NCBI RefSeq assembly: GCF_001590835.1
Contig: NZ_LTAQ01000012.1
Coordinates: forward strand, 452,925-516,924
Reading direction: 5' to 3'
DNA: 64,000 nt
Origin: Bacillus gaemokensis
GTDB lineage: Bacteria > Bacillota > Bacilli > Bacillales > Bacillaceae_G
Numbering within the stretch: the stretch's first letter is position 1; each line of letters starts with the position of its first letter. The position numbers were made by a program, and so were the translations under genes. Positions 1-7,973 of this stretch are shown in pieces. The notes below the pieces were generated by a model. That model had not been told where the DNA came from and ran no database searches. It saw only the letters and a program-made list of their open reading frames with translations.

Positions 1-183
1 TCAGAACTAGGTGTGAATCTTCCTGAAAAAGAGAAACAAGAAGAAATGTTTGCAAACCTTGATGATGCGGCAAAGGAAAAAGCAAAAGCGATTATGGACA
101 AAGTAAAATCACAATTAGATGAGCTAGGTGTTGATTTTCCAATTAAGGATCATAAATTTTTAATGAAGAAGGCGAGTAACTAA
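1..183 (+). CDS. C-terminal end of an unidentified protein (partial)
   Basis: An open frame enters from the left edge and ends at TAA 181-183, giving 60 residues rich in Lys, Glu, Asp and Ala. It looks helical and soluble, with the stretch DDAAKEKAKAIMDKVKSQL followed by a short ELGVDFP segment. There is no catalytic motif. The ELGV-type repeats recall small secreted Bacillus helical proteins of the YckD/DUF2680 kind, but this is only a resemblance and the N-terminus is outside the window. Confidence 0.6.
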   Translation, partial: SELGVNLPEKEKQEEMFANLDDAAKEKAKAIMDKVKSQLDELGVDFPIKDHKFLMKKASN

Positions 184-218
184 TTGAAATATAGAAAGTG
201 TAAAAACTGTTGATAGAA

Positions 219-248
219 GTTTCTTTCGTATGGGCAACCGAAAGAAAC
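219..248. terminator. Inverted repeat after the first gene, possible terminator
   Basis: Ten-base perfect arms (219-228 and 239-248) enclose a ten-base loop, 36 bases after the stop of the first gene. No T-run follows directly. A second weak hairpin with a T-rich tail lies at about 271-300, so termination may use either. Confidence 0.4.
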
Positions 249-374
249 GATATAAAGTTTGTTTAGGATAGATTTCTTCTTTGAAGAAGTTTTTCCTTTT
301 TTATAATGTTACAAATGATTGTGCTAAAAAAAGTAATGGAACGCGAGGAAGGCCAATTATAAAATGCATAGAAG

Positions 375-398
375 AAAGCCGCTCATTTGAGCGGCTTT
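375..398 (-). terminator. Terminator of the small membrane protein gene
   Basis: A GC-rich stem GCCGCTCA/TGAGCGGC sits directly after the stop codon of the minus-strand gene, with A/T tracts on both sides, so it could also stop transcription from the left. Confidence 0.7.
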
Positions 399-625
399 TA
401 TTGATTTGCCGAAATTCTTTTTAGGGTTAATAATGATGTAAAAAAGATGTATGTAATTGCAAAGCCAATAAACACTTCGGTATATTGGAATTTTCCTAAC
501 ACATAAAAGGATATGGCAGGCACAATAAAGACAACTAAAATGCTATAACCGGGATACTTATTTCGATACATGATGGCAAAGATAAAAGATAAGATCGTTG
601 TTATAATACAAATTATTGGAATCAT
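398..625 (-). CDS. Small membrane protein, unknown function
   Basis: 75 residues that are almost entirely hydrophobic, with two to three predicted membrane segments and no polar catalytic residues. The start chosen is ATG 623-625 because AAAGGAGG lies five to seven bases upstream (631-640 on the plus strand); longer in-frame extensions have no ribosome site. It stands alone, divergent from the T-box permease, with its own terminator. The family is not recognised. Confidence 0.65.
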   Translation of the reverse strand: MIPIICIITTILSFIFAIMYRNKYPGYSILVVFIVPAISFYVLGKFQYTEVFIGFAITYIFFTSLLTLKRISANQ

Positions 626-737
626 ATCGATACCTCCTTTGTGTACAGTATACCATTTTAAGGGAATTCGAAAAATAGCAATGCTTCTGTTATAATATAA
701 GAAGAAATATTTTTTATATGTTATATAAAAAAACATA

Positions 738-765
738 TTGTTTTTTTGTAAAAATTCAATATAAT
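738..765 (+). promoter_or_regulatory. Probable sigma-A promoter of the T-box transcript
   Basis: TTGTTT at 738-743 and TATAAT at 760-765 are separated by 16 bases, placing the start near 772, just ahead of the T-box stem I. Confidence 0.5.
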
Positions 766-784
766 GAACAATAACTACAAAATT

Positions 785-1047
785 CGACATCAAGAAGTGA
801 TGATGAGGACACGATCAATTTTTTACGATTCTCAGAGAGGGAGGCCTTTGGCTGTGAGCTTCCTAATACGGAAAAATGGATTACCACCTCTGAACTGCAG
901 CAGTGAACGAACAGCTAGTAATTGCTTGCCGGCAAAAACCGTTATCTAGACTTGAGAAATTGGTGAAGTGTGTAGCTTTACTAATGAAACAAGGGTGGAA
1001 CCACGAATACAACACTCGTCCCTTTTTTAGGGAGGAGTGTTTTTTTA
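785..1047 (+). promoter_or_regulatory. T-box leader (tRNA-sensing riboswitch), probably threonine
   Basis: The conserved T-box AGGGTGGAACCACG is at 992-1005, followed by a terminator stem with a T-run at 1012-1047. Upstream is a typical stem I with AGAGAGG, a GTGAG element and CTCTGAAC. The specifier triplet read from position 883-885 is ACC (Thr), followed by A as is usual. Uncharged tRNA binding would favour antitermination into the permease gene. The amino acid assignment is an inference from reading the loop by eye. Confidence 0.85.
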
Positions 1048-1091
1048 TTTCAATTTTGCATCACACTAGAATTGGAAGGAGGATACGCAGC

Positions 1092-2405
1092 ATGCATCAT
1101 GATGAGAAAAACAAAATTGGTTTAACAGTAGCACTATCTATCGTTGTAGGAACTATTATTGGATCTGGTGTATTTATGAAACCAGGGAGCGTATTAGATT
1201 ACTCAGGGAGTTCTAATATGGCAATTTTCGCTTGGGTAGTAGGTGGTCTGTTAACATTAGCTAGCGGATTAACTGTAGCTGAAATCGGAGCGCAAATACC
1301 GAAAAATGGTGGATTGTACACGTATTTAGAGGAGATTTACGGCAGTTTTTGGGGGTATTTATCCGGCTGGATGCAAACAATTGTATACGGCCCAGCTATT
1401 ATTGGAACATTAGGTTTGTATTTTAGTTCTTTAATGATTAACTTCTTCTATTTAGATAAAGTATGGAACTTACCGATTGCAATTGGAACAGTTGTGTTCC
1501 TTGGTGTTGTAAATAGTATGGGAACGAAGTATGGCGGGATTGTCCAAACAGTTACGACAGTCGGAAAGATGGTTCCTATCGTATTAATTGTTGTTTTAGG
1601 CTTTTGGAAAGGGAATAGCGACATCTTTAATGTTGTTGTACCGATATCGGAAAATCAAAGCATTGGGATGGCGATTTTAGCAACATTATTTGCTTACGAT
1701 GGCTGGATTTTACTTGCTTCTATCGGCGGTGAAATGAAGAATCCGACAAAGTTATTACCAAAGGCGATGACAGTAGGGATTTTGATTGTAACAGCTGCTT
1801 ACGTATTAATTAACTTAGCGTTGCTGAATGTATTACCAGCTGCGAAGATCGTGGATCTTGGAGAAAACGCGACAGCAACAGCCGCAGGGATGTTACTTGG
1901 AGAATACGGCGGAAAAATCATTAGTATCGGTATTATTATTTCTATTTTCGGATGCTTAAACGGAAAGATTTTAACATTTCCACGTATTCCAATGTCAATG
2001 GCAGAAAGAGGACAACTTCCATTTTCTAAGTTTATTGCAAAGGCACATGAGAAGTTTAAAACACCTGCAAATGCGATTACTTTTGAAATCATACTAGGTA
2101 TTATTTTAATGATTATTAGTGATCCAAATAAGCTTTCCGAGATTTCCGTATTTATTATTTATATTTTCTACGTGATGACATTTATCGGTGTCTTCATTTT
2201 AAGAAAACGTAATGAAGGAAAAGAGCGTGCGTATAGTGTACCGTTATTCCCGATTGTACCAATCGTAGCGATTTTAGGATCATTATTTGTAATTGGAAGT
2301 GCGATTATTAATGATCCACTAAGCTGTTTCTTATCAATTGGAATGGTATTTACAGGACTTCCGATTTACTGGTATTTAAATAGGAAAAAACAAACGCAGT
2401 CTTAA
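1092..2405 (+). CDS. steT: Serine/threonine exchanger SteT-type amino acid permease
   Basis: A 437-residue APC-superfamily permease, the length of B. subtilis SteT (YkbA), an L-amino-acid antiporter exchanging serine and threonine. Visible features are about 12 hydrophobic segments, the TM1 motif GTIIGSGVFMKPG and the GTKYGG segment. The start is ATG 1092 because GGAAGGAGGA precedes it by about eight bases; the longer frame runs back into the T-box. The T-box just upstream, read as a Thr specifier, fits a threonine or serine transporter induced by amino acid starvation. Exact substrate is inferred. Confidence 0.85.
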   Translation: MHHDEKNKIGLTVALSIVVGTIIGSGVFMKPGSVLDYSGSSNMAIFAWVVGGLLTLASGLTVAEIGAQIPKNGGLYTYLEEIYGSFWGYLSGWMQTIVYGPAIIGTLGLYFSSLMINFFYLDKVWNLPIAIGTVVFLGVVNSMGTKYGGIVQTVTTVGKMVPIVLIVVLGFWKGNSDIFNVVVPISENQSIGMAILATLFAYDGWILLASIGGEMKNPTKLLPKAMTVGILIVTAAYVLINLALLNVLPAAKIVDLGENATATAAGMLLGEYGGKIISIGIIISIFGCLNGKILTFPRIPMSMAERGQLPFSKFIAKAHEKFKTPANAITFEIILGIILMIISDPNKLSEISVFIIYIFYVMTFIGVFILRKRNEGKERAYSVPLFPIVPIVAILGSLFVIGSAIINDPLSCFLSIGMVFTGLPIYWYLNRKKQTQS

Positions 2406-2447
2406 GAAATTGTATAAATACAAATTAAAAAAACGAAATAAACCTGA

Positions 2448-2590
2448 TTTTTAGGTAGAAGAGAGCATCCACCCATACATAGAAGCGGTCAGGGCCTGTT
2501 TTAGCCTCATGCCAAGTGAAAACAAAAAGTGCAGGTCTCCTTTTGTTTTCAGAGCCGCGACTTATATGTCGGAAAATCAACAGGGATATA
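2448..2590. repeat. Intergenic repeat, short copy (family C)
   Basis: About 143 bases that match both ends of a longer copy at 45197-45450: the first 44 bases (starting TTTTAGGTAGAAGAGAG) and the last 55 or so. The element contains alternating pairs able to fold (AAGTGAAAACAAAAAG and CTTTTGTTTTC). It probably belongs to a B. cereus-group bcr-type intergenic family; I cannot name which. Confidence 0.7.
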
Positions 2591-2597
2591 TATATAA

Positions 2598-2627
2598 AGT
2601 AGGCGTATAATACGCCTGCTTTTTTTG
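2598..2627 (+). terminator. Rho-independent terminator
   Basis: AGTAGGCGTA/TACGCCTGCT stem with a three-base loop followed by seven T. It ends transcription from the permease and repeat before the MFS gene. Confidence 0.8.
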
Positions 2628-2681
2628 TTTGTAAAAATTTCCTGATGTATACGGGAGAATTTATACTTGATTGCAGTTTGT

Positions 2682-2713
2682 CTTTTGGTTACTATAGTTG
2701 TAGTAACCAAAAG
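2682..2713. promoter_or_regulatory. Perfect palindromic operator upstream of the MFS gene
   Basis: 13-base perfect arms CTTTTGGTTACTA (2682-2694) and TAGTAACCAAAAG (2701-2713) around a six-base centre. A possible -10 TATAGT (2693-2698) lies in the centre, so a bound repressor would block transcription. The cognate regulator is not next to the gene. Confidence 0.6.
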
Positions 2714-2740
2714 TGGACGAGAGAAAGTGTGGGGAAAAAC

Positions 2741-3913
2741 GTGAATTTTCGTGTATATATTTTAGCGATTGCGGCATTCGTAGTCGGAACGGTTGAGTTA
2801 ATTATTGGCGGGACGCTGGATTTAGTTGCAGACGATTTAGGTGTATCAATTAGTGCAGCGGGTCAACTTATTACAATATTCTCAGTTGTATTTGCTCTTT
2901 CAGGACCAGTTTTATTAGCAGTGACAGGGAAAATTGAACGTAAAACATTATATATCGGGGCATTATCTATTTTCTTAATTGGTAATATCATTTCAGCATT
3001 TAGTGTGAATTACGGAATGTTAATGTTCTCAAGGGTCATTTGTGCGGCGAGTGGATCGCTTATTATTGCATTATCTGTAACGTTAGCTTCTAGTGTTGTA
3101 GAACCGCATTTTCGTGCACGTGCTATCGGAATTATTTTCATGGGGATTAGTGGATCGCTTGTACTAGGTGTACCACTAGGCCTTGTACTTGGGAATGCAT
3201 ATGGATGGCGTGCACCGTTTATTTTAATTTCGGTATTAACGGTTGTCGCTATTGCTAGTATTTCATTATTTTTAACGAAAGTTCCACCAGTAGCTGTTTT
3301 GTCTATAAGAGAACAGATTGCTACATTGAAGGATAAAAAGATTGTTAGTGCTCAGCTAACATCATTCTTATTCTTAACAGGTCATTTGACGCTATATGCA
3401 TATTTAACGCCGTTTTTAAAAGATGTGATGCATGTAGAAGCAAATTGGATTAGTATATTTTACTTTATTTTCGGTATTGCGGCGGTAATCGGAGGTGGCT
3501 TTGGTGGTTGGCTCGCAGATAAATGGGGATCAAAGAAGAGTATTATCTCTATTATTATCGTCTTTGCATGTGCCATCTTTATCTTACCGATGATGACATT
3601 TTCATTCCCACTATTCATTATTATGATGGGGATTTGGAGTATGTTAAGTTGGGCCATTTCACCGGCGCAGCAAAATTATTTAATTGAAATTGCACCAGAA
3701 TCAGCTGGTATTCAGCAAGGTTTAAATAACTCTGCACTTCATTTAGGTATTGCACTTGGCTCAACTGTGGGCGGGGCTGTTATTGAAAAATCATCTGTAA
3801 TCTATAATGCATGGGTAGGCGGCGGATTTATTATTTTAGCGCTGCTTTGTGCGATCTTCTCGATTACGAGAGGACAATCTACTCGCGTAACAGAAAAAGA
3901 ATCTATCGTTTGA
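2741..3913 (+). CDS. MFS transporter, DHA1-type exporter
   Basis: 390 residues from GTG 2741, with 12 hydrophobic segments. It resembles the AraJ/YdhP/YceJ-type drug:H+ antiporters (COG2814): TM1 with VVGTVELIIGG, loop 2-3 with a GKIERKTLY variant of motif A, and a TM5 GVPLGLVLG stretch. The upstream frame to 2645 crosses the operator and promoter, so it is rejected; GGGG at 2731-2734 serves as a weak ribosome site. The operator suggests induction by a ligand. Substrate unknown. Confidence 0.75.
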   Translation: MNFRVYILAIAAFVVGTVELIIGGTLDLVADDLGVSISAAGQLITIFSVVFALSGPVLLAVTGKIERKTLYIGALSIFLIGNIISAFSVNYGMLMFSRVICAASGSLIIALSVTLASSVVEPHFRARAIGIIFMGISGSLVLGVPLGLVLGNAYGWRAPFILISVLTVVAIASISLFLTKVPPVAVLSIREQIATLKDKKIVSAQLTSFLFLTGHLTLYAYLTPFLKDVMHVEANWISIFYFIFGIAAVIGGGFGGWLADKWGSKKSIISIIIVFACAIFILPMMTFSFPLFIIMMGIWSMLSWAISPAQQNYLIEIAPESAGIQQGLNNSALHLGIALGSTVGGAVIEKSSVIYNAWVGGGFIILALLCAIFSITRGQSTRVTEKESIV

Positions 3914-3926
3914 TAGGTTCTTTTTT
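3899..3926 (+). terminator. Terminator of the MFS gene
   Basis: GAATCTATC/GATAGGTTC stem overlapping the last codons and stop, followed by six T. Confidence 0.7.
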
Positions 3927-3928
3927 GT

Positions 3929-3962
3929 TACAATAAATTGAAGTGTTTACCAATTTATTGTA
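3929..3962. repeat. 12-base inverted repeat ahead of a small gene
   Basis: TACAATAAATTG and CAATTTATTGTA are exact complements with a ten-base spacer. There is no T-run, so an operator or an mRNA 5' hairpin is more likely than a terminator. It ends 29 bases before the ATG of the following gene. Confidence 0.6.
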
Positions 3963-3991
3963 GGAGAGTACGGCGAGAGGAGTGACGTCAG

Positions 3992-4162
3992 ATGGATTTC
4001 GAATCAACGGTTGGTTTCTTTTCGATGGTTTTGCCATTCTTTATAGTTCTTTTTGTATTAAGATGGATTCGTTTTCTATATCAAAATTCCGAGAAACAAG
4101 TGAAGCAAAATGAGCAAATCATTGAGCTATTAAATGAGATAAAACAGCAAAATGAAAAGTAG
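3992..4162 (+). CDS. Small single-pass membrane protein (DUF4083-like)
   Basis: 56 residues. An N-terminal hydrophobic helix (about residues 10-30) is followed by a charged amphipathic tail with NEQIIELLNEI. This layout, one transmembrane helix then a short coiled-coil-like tail, is that of the DUF4083 small proteins of Bacillus; the assignment rests on layout only. Ribosome site GAGAGGAG lies about nine bases before ATG 3992. Confidence 0.6.
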   Translation: MDFESTVGFFSMVLPFFIVLFVLRWIRFLYQNSEKQVKQNEQIIELLNEIKQQNEK

Positions 4163-4259
4163 CAAATTTACTATGTTACTAGTCTCTACTATACTATATT
4201 TACAAATAACAATTATCCCCAAAAAACAATTACATAAAGTGAAACTAATAAAAATATAA

Positions 4260-4298
4260 AAAGAGAACGCACTCAAATATTTGAGTGCGTTCTCTTTT
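4260..4298. terminator. Strong bidirectional-looking terminator
   Basis: AAGAGAACGCACTCAAA and its complement form a 17-pair stem with almost no loop, followed by a T-rich tract. It separates the small membrane gene from basI. Confidence 0.85.
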
Positions 4299-4363
4299 CT
4301 TCATAAATAATTAAAGTGAACTTACTGAAACCAATTCAAAAAAGATTTTTTTATAGAGTATAA

Positions 4364-4398
4364 ACAAATAATCTACTCCGAATAATTAGATTATTTGT
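4364..4398. repeat. 11-base inverted repeat upstream of the basI promoter
   Basis: ACAAATAATCT (4364-4374) and AGATTATTTGT (4388-4398) with a 13-base spacer, ending ten bases before the -35 at 4408. Position suggests an operator or activator site. Confidence 0.5.
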
Positions 4399-4407
4399 AA
4401 AAAAACA

Positions 4408-4436
4408 TTGTATTTTGTAATATTTAACTGTAAAAT
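4408..4436 (+). promoter_or_regulatory. Probable sigma-A promoter of basI-srtC
   Basis: TTGTAT (4408-4413), 17-base spacer, TAAAAT (4431-4436). Confidence 0.5.
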
Positions 4437-4477
4437 ATTTCAATGTAAATACATACCAAATGGAAAAGGGGAAAATT

Positions 4478-5032
4478 ATGAAAAAATTATTGGTTTCAGT
4501 ATCTGCGTTCGCACTTTTAGCTGTAGGTTATAGCTCATCTGCATATGCTGCTAAGAGTCCTAATGACACAAAAAACTGTGGAGATTTTAAAAGTCAAAAA
4601 GCAGCACAAGAATTTTGGAATCAAAATGGATATGGTGTTGGTAATGACCCACATCGTCTAGACAATGATAAAGATGGTATTCCTTGTGAAGATTATAAAT
4701 ACCCTGTAGATACAACTGCTACAACAGAGAAAAAAGAGGAATCTAAAAAAGAAGAATCCACTAAACAAGAATCTAAACAAGAGCCTGTTAAACAAGAAGT
4801 TAAAAAGGAATCTATTAAACAAGAAAACACACAAAAAACTACTAAGCAAGAACAAACAACTAAGAAAGAAACTAAAGAAAAACCTGCTGTAAAAACTACA
4901 AAAGAAACTAAAAAACAAGGTGAGAAATTACCAAATACAGCATCAAACGGTCTTACAATGATGCTAGCAAGTGCTGGTCTTGCACTTGTAGGTTCAGTGC
5001 TAATGTTCCGTCGTAAAAAAACAAATGCATAA
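4478..5032 (+). CDS. basI: BasI-like sortase C substrate with Excalibur domain
   Basis: 184 residues from ATG 4478 (AAGGGG six bases upstream). Signal peptide 1-24 (cleavage after AYA), Excalibur calcium-binding domain at about 33-73 with DNDKDGIPCE, a Lys/Glu/Thr/Gln-rich low-complexity stalk 80-148, then LPNTA 151-155, a hydrophobic helix and an RRKK tail. LPNTA rather than LPxTG is the known signal of Bacillus anthracis sortase C, which anchors BasI and BasH to cell-wall diaminopimelate around sporulation. The adjacent class D sortase gene supports this assignment. Confidence 0.85.
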   Translation: MKKLLVSVSAFALLAVGYSSSAYAAKSPNDTKNCGDFKSQKAAQEFWNQNGYGVGNDPHRLDNDKDGIPCEDYKYPVDTTATTEKKEESKKEESTKQESKQEPVKQEVKKESIKQENTQKTTKQEQTTKKETKEKPAVKTTKETKKQGEKLPNTASNGLTMMLASAGLALVGSVLMFRRKKTNA

Positions 5033-5043
5033 TATAATTCCTT

Positions 5044-5072
5044 AAAGCGGCAGGAGAAATCCTGTCGTTTTA
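5044..5072 (+). terminator. Intercistronic hairpin between basI and srtC
   Basis: AAAGCGGCAGG and CCTGTCGTTTT pair over 11 bases including GU pairs, with a short T-run. It probably reduces, rather than blocks, expression of the sortase relative to its abundant substrate. Confidence 0.5.
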
Positions 5073-5088
5073 ACATGGGGTGAATAAC

Positions 5089-5724
5089 ATGAATAAAAAA
5101 CAATGGTTTGGTTTATGTTTAGTCATTATAGGCTTAACTACTTGTTCTTATTATTTTATAGAGTGGTATACTGCAAAGAATTCTGCTCAATCTTTGACAA
5201 AGGAGGAAGTAAAACAGTATAAAGAAATTGAACACACACCTAATACAACTCAAACAATAGAACCCTCAGCACCTGAAACTCCAATTCTACAAGTTCCATC
5301 TTCACAAGTGCAGCATCAATTAGGAGAGAAAATAGCATATTTAATTATTCCTAAAATTGAACAAAAGTACTCTGTATACTGGGGGACTGATGACAAAGTA
5401 TTGAAAAAGGGGGTTGGGATGTTTGTGAGTGAACTTACAACTACTCCTTCTGGAAATGGCCATACTGTTTTAAGCGGCCATAGAGATACTGTATTTACTG
5501 AACTTGGTGAATTACAAGAAAATGACACGGTAATTTTAAAATATGATAATAAAACTTATACATATCAAATTAATCGTCATTGGATTACTGATGCTGAAGA
5601 TCGGACGGTAATTGTACAAAAAGATCAACCAATCTTAACACTAACAACATGTTATCCTTTTGACTATATTGGAGATGCGCCAGATAGATATATAATTGAG
5701 GCAAGCTTAATCTCCACTACTTAA
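5089..5724 (+). CDS. srtC: Class D sortase (sortase C)
   Basis: 211 residues. N-terminal membrane anchor (6-24), then a sortase beta-barrel from about residue 80. Catalytic triad visible: His131 in LSGHRDTVF, Cys188 in LTTCYP and Arg200 in APDRY. The DYIGDAPDRY ending is typical of class D. Start ATG 5089 is preferred to GTG 5080 because GGGGTG then sits six bases upstream. It joins LPNTA proteins such as the preceding BasI to peptidoglycan; in B. anthracis this enzyme acts during spore formation in host-like conditions. Confidence 0.9.
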   Translation: MNKKQWFGLCLVIIGLTTCSYYFIEWYTAKNSAQSLTKEEVKQYKEIEHTPNTTQTIEPSAPETPILQVPSSQVQHQLGEKIAYLIIPKIEQKYSVYWGTDDKVLKKGVGMFVSELTTTPSGNGHTVLSGHRDTVFTELGELQENDTVILKYDNKTYTYQINRHWITDAEDRTVIVQKDQPILTLTTCYPFDYIGDAPDRYIIEASLISTT

Positions 5725-5818
5725 AGCCAAAAAGGCCACTGGATATTTCAATAAAATGCTAAAGTAGTGTAAGTTGAAGGGGAACAGTTGTGAGGGTGCT
5801 TTTTATTTTTTATAACGA

Positions 5819-5847
5819 AAAGGGAGTGTTTACGAGCACTCCCTTAA
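5819..5847. terminator. Terminator after srtC
   Basis: AAGGGAGTG/CACTCCCTT stem with a seven-base loop between two convergent genes. The rest of 5725-5920 shows no gene. Confidence 0.75.
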
Positions 5848-5920
5848 AAGTATATTTTGATTTAAACAACTATGCAGTGAAATAGATTTCATGCTAGAAA
5901 TAACTCTCCCGCCGAAAGAT

Positions 5921-6250
5921 CTATTGTTCATGCACTGAAGCAAGGATGAAATCACTAATAGGCTTACAAATTCTTTGTTGAGACAGCTGTTGTAATAAAT
6001 CATCTGTTGAAATCTTTCCCTGAAGATTTTCTTGTAATATTAAATTTAAATTATTGAATTGAAGATAGTCTATGTCTTCGCTTACTGGGAAATCTGTGAA
6101 TTGATTTTTTAGCATTGTAAAGACATTGGATCTTTTTGATTTATCTACCCATAAAGTAGATAATCCAGGTATGAGGGTTAGAAGAAAATCAATTTCTCTA
6201 TCTGTTAATCGTTTTTCTTCTAACCATTCGATTATAGTTAAATCCTTCAT
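5921..6250 (-). CDS. Hypothetical 109-residue protein in a TrmB operon
   Basis: Not recognised. Soluble, acidic and probably helical, with no cysteines beyond one and no signal peptide. It starts two bases after the stop of the TrmB regulator and lacks a good ribosome site of its own, so translation is probably coupled. It may work with the regulator, but nothing in the sequence shows how. Confidence 0.6.
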   Translation of the reverse strand: MKDLTIIEWLEEKRLTDREIDFLLTLIPGLSTLWVDKSKRSNVFTMLKNQFTDFPVSEDIDYLQFNNLNLILQENLQGKISTDDLLQQLSQQRICKPISDFILASVHEQ

Positions 6251-6252
6251 TT

Positions 6253-7011
6253 TTAATATCTCAACTTTATTAAAAGACTTCGAATTTCCTCATCTTTCAT
6301 AAAGAGATCATGATGTTTTTCGGTAATTTTTGCGAGCGCAACATCATGGTAGAAGAACTCTGTAAAGAATTTTACGAATGGTTGAGACATTGTTTTCATT
6401 GCTTGCCACGATTCTTGTTCTACCCCAGCAAATAAAATTTCACGATCATCAACGATAAGTAGTAGGTAACGTTCTAATGCGTTAGGTTCCTCCGTTGGGA
6501 TAAGAAAATGAACGTTTGTCAGTGCTGTTTCCACTTTACCAACTACAAGTGCCTCGATAGTAACGCCCTGTTTCGCCTTTTCTTCAAGTAAGGGAAGATA
6601 CTCTAAAAAAGTATCATTCCAAGCAGAAATGCGGATAGATTGTTTCGCTTCTTCTACTAACTGCTTACTTTGAATTTGAATAGAAGATTGCATTTTTAAG
6701 CTCCAAACACGGTCATCTGTAAAAGATCGTTTTGAAATATTTGTTTGGAGTTCTTTAATATGAGATTGAAATTCTGTTGTTAATTTTTGAATAGCAAGGT
6801 CTAGTGGTAAAGCGGTATATAGCTTTTTCTTTTCTGAGACGGAATCCATGACCATTCCTTTATCAATGAGCCTTGCTAATACTTCATATATTTTGGCTTT
6901 TGGAACACCTGAATGTTTCACAATCGTTGTTGCATCTAATGGTTCATCGCTTGAGACTACAACTTCATACGCCTGGCTTTCATATTGTGAGAAACCGAAT
7001 TTTTGTAACAT
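6253..7011 (-). CDS. TrmB-family transcriptional regulator
   Basis: 252 residues. Winged helix-turn-helix of the TrmB type at 1-70 (LGFSQYESQAYEV-like opening, HSGVPKAKIYEVLARL recognition part), a short coiled-coil linker at about 85-105, then the TrmB C-terminal PLD-like sensor domain (RISAWNDTFLEYLPLLEE, TIEALVVG). Family members sense sugars or other ligands. GGAGG sits five bases before ATG 7009-7011. It is divergent from the thiamine-binding protein gene. Confidence 0.8.
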   Translation of the reverse strand: MLQKFGFSQYESQAYEVVVSSDEPLDATTIVKHSGVPKAKIYEVLARLIDKGMVMDSVSEKKKLYTALPLDLAIQKLTTEFQSHIKELQTNISKRSFTDDRVWSLKMQSSIQIQSKQLVEEAKQSIRISAWNDTFLEYLPLLEEKAKQGVTIEALVVGKVETALTNVHFLIPTEEPNALERYLLLIVDDREILFAGVEQESWQAMKTMSQPFVKFFTEFFYHDVALAKITEKHHDLFMKDEEIRSLLIKLRY

Positions 7012-7277
7012 AATGCCTCCCGAACAAGTTAGATTCTATCTTTAGCATAAAGAACTATTTGTAATTATACAAGTAGCGCCGTTGTGCTTATTCTATTTCG
7101 TTCTTTGTAGAAAGTAAATTCAGTGAAAGAGAGGAGGAAGAACTTACTATTGGTTAAAGTTTTAATTCATCACAAGGGTCAACTTTGAAAAAATAGGTGG
7201 GTTTGTTAGTATATCATTAGTAAATGCACCTCTATTTTTGTACAATAGTGAATGAATCTGGATTGGAGGAAACTATC

Positions 7278-7580
7278 ATGGCAATTGTTGATGTATCGAT
7301 TATTCCAGTTGGAACTGGTAATCCAAGCGTAAGTGAATATGTAGCAGAAGTACAAAAAGTGTTAGAGAAAAACGCTGATCGCGTGAAGTACCAATTAACA
7401 CCGATGAATACAGTAATTGAGGGAGATCTTCCTGTATTACTTGAAGTGATTCAACAAATGCATGAAGTACCGTATACAAAAGGTGCGAAGCGTGTCGCAA
7501 CGACAATCCGTATTGATGATCGTCGCGATAAAGAAAGCACAATGGAGAAAAAATTAAACTCTGTTCGTTCGAAATTATAA
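7278..7580 (+). CDS. MTH1187/YkoF-type thiamine-binding protein
   Basis: 100 residues from ATG 7278 (TTGGAGGAAAC upstream). The sequence AIVDVSIIPVGTG...VSEYVAEV, then KYQLTPMNTVIEGD and TIRIDDRRDKE, matches the Thiamine_BP (DUF77/UPF0045) fold, a ferredoxin-like tetramer-forming protein that binds thiamine or related pyrimidines. Single gene with its own terminator; role in thiamine homeostasis inferred from the family. Confidence 0.85.
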   Translation: MAIVDVSIIPVGTGNPSVSEYVAEVQKVLEKNADRVKYQLTPMNTVIEGDLPVLLEVIQQMHEVPYTKGAKRVATTIRIDDRRDKESTMEKKLNSVRSKL

Positions 7581-7586
7581 GGAGGA

Positions 7587-7611
7587 AGCAGCGATTTTCG
7601 CTGCTTTTTTT
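7587..7611 (+). terminator. Terminator
   Basis: GCAGCG/CGCTGC stem followed by seven T directly after the thiamine-binding gene. Confidence 0.85.
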
Positions 7612-7695
7612 GTATGGATAAATTAGGCGAGACGACTTGATTCATGATACACTTTTTTATTATGAATGGTGAAGGTACGGGAAGGAGGAAAAGAG

Positions 7696-7941
7696 ATGAG
7701 TGACAAGTTTAATGAGCAGTTTGATGGTTTACTTGAAAAGTATACGGAATTGTTGCTAGGGGAAAGCAATGAGGAGCGAAAAGAGCAGGTACAAAAGTGG
7801 GCGTTATATTCTTACATTGCGAAAACAATGCCAGCACTTGTGAAACATTGGAATGAAACGTATCCCGAGGGAAAAGAAGAGATTGTGAAATTGATTGCTG
7901 ATATTAAAAGATTAAATGAAGAAAATCGTAATCATAAATAA
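7696..7941 (+). CDS. YusU-like (DUF2573) protein
   Basis: 81 residues from ATG 7696 with GGAAGGAGG upstream. Helical, charged, with YTELLLGES and KWALYSYIAKTMPALVKHWN. The length and this conserved core fit the DUF2573 (YusU) family, and the location near yus genes agrees. Function unknown. Confidence 0.7.
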   Translation: MSDKFNEQFDGLLEKYTELLLGESNEERKEQVQKWALYSYIAKTMPALVKHWNETYPEGKEEIVKLIADIKRLNEENRNHK

Positions 7942-7944
7942 GAA

Positions 7945-7973
7945 AAGGCCGTTCAGATGAACGGCTTTTTCTT
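7945..7973 (+). terminator. Terminator
   Basis: GCCGTTCA/TGAACGGC stem followed by five T. The remaining intergenic sequence to 8277 holds only the fadM promoter. Confidence 0.85.

Noticed and set aside
764-949. 61-codon open frame
   Set aside because: It lies in the T-box stem I and has no ribosome site; RNA structure explains the sequence.
4658-5103. Two minus-strand frames opposite basI
   Set aside because: They are shadows of the Lys/Glu-rich repeat part of the real gene and give Phe/Ser-rich low-complexity sequence.
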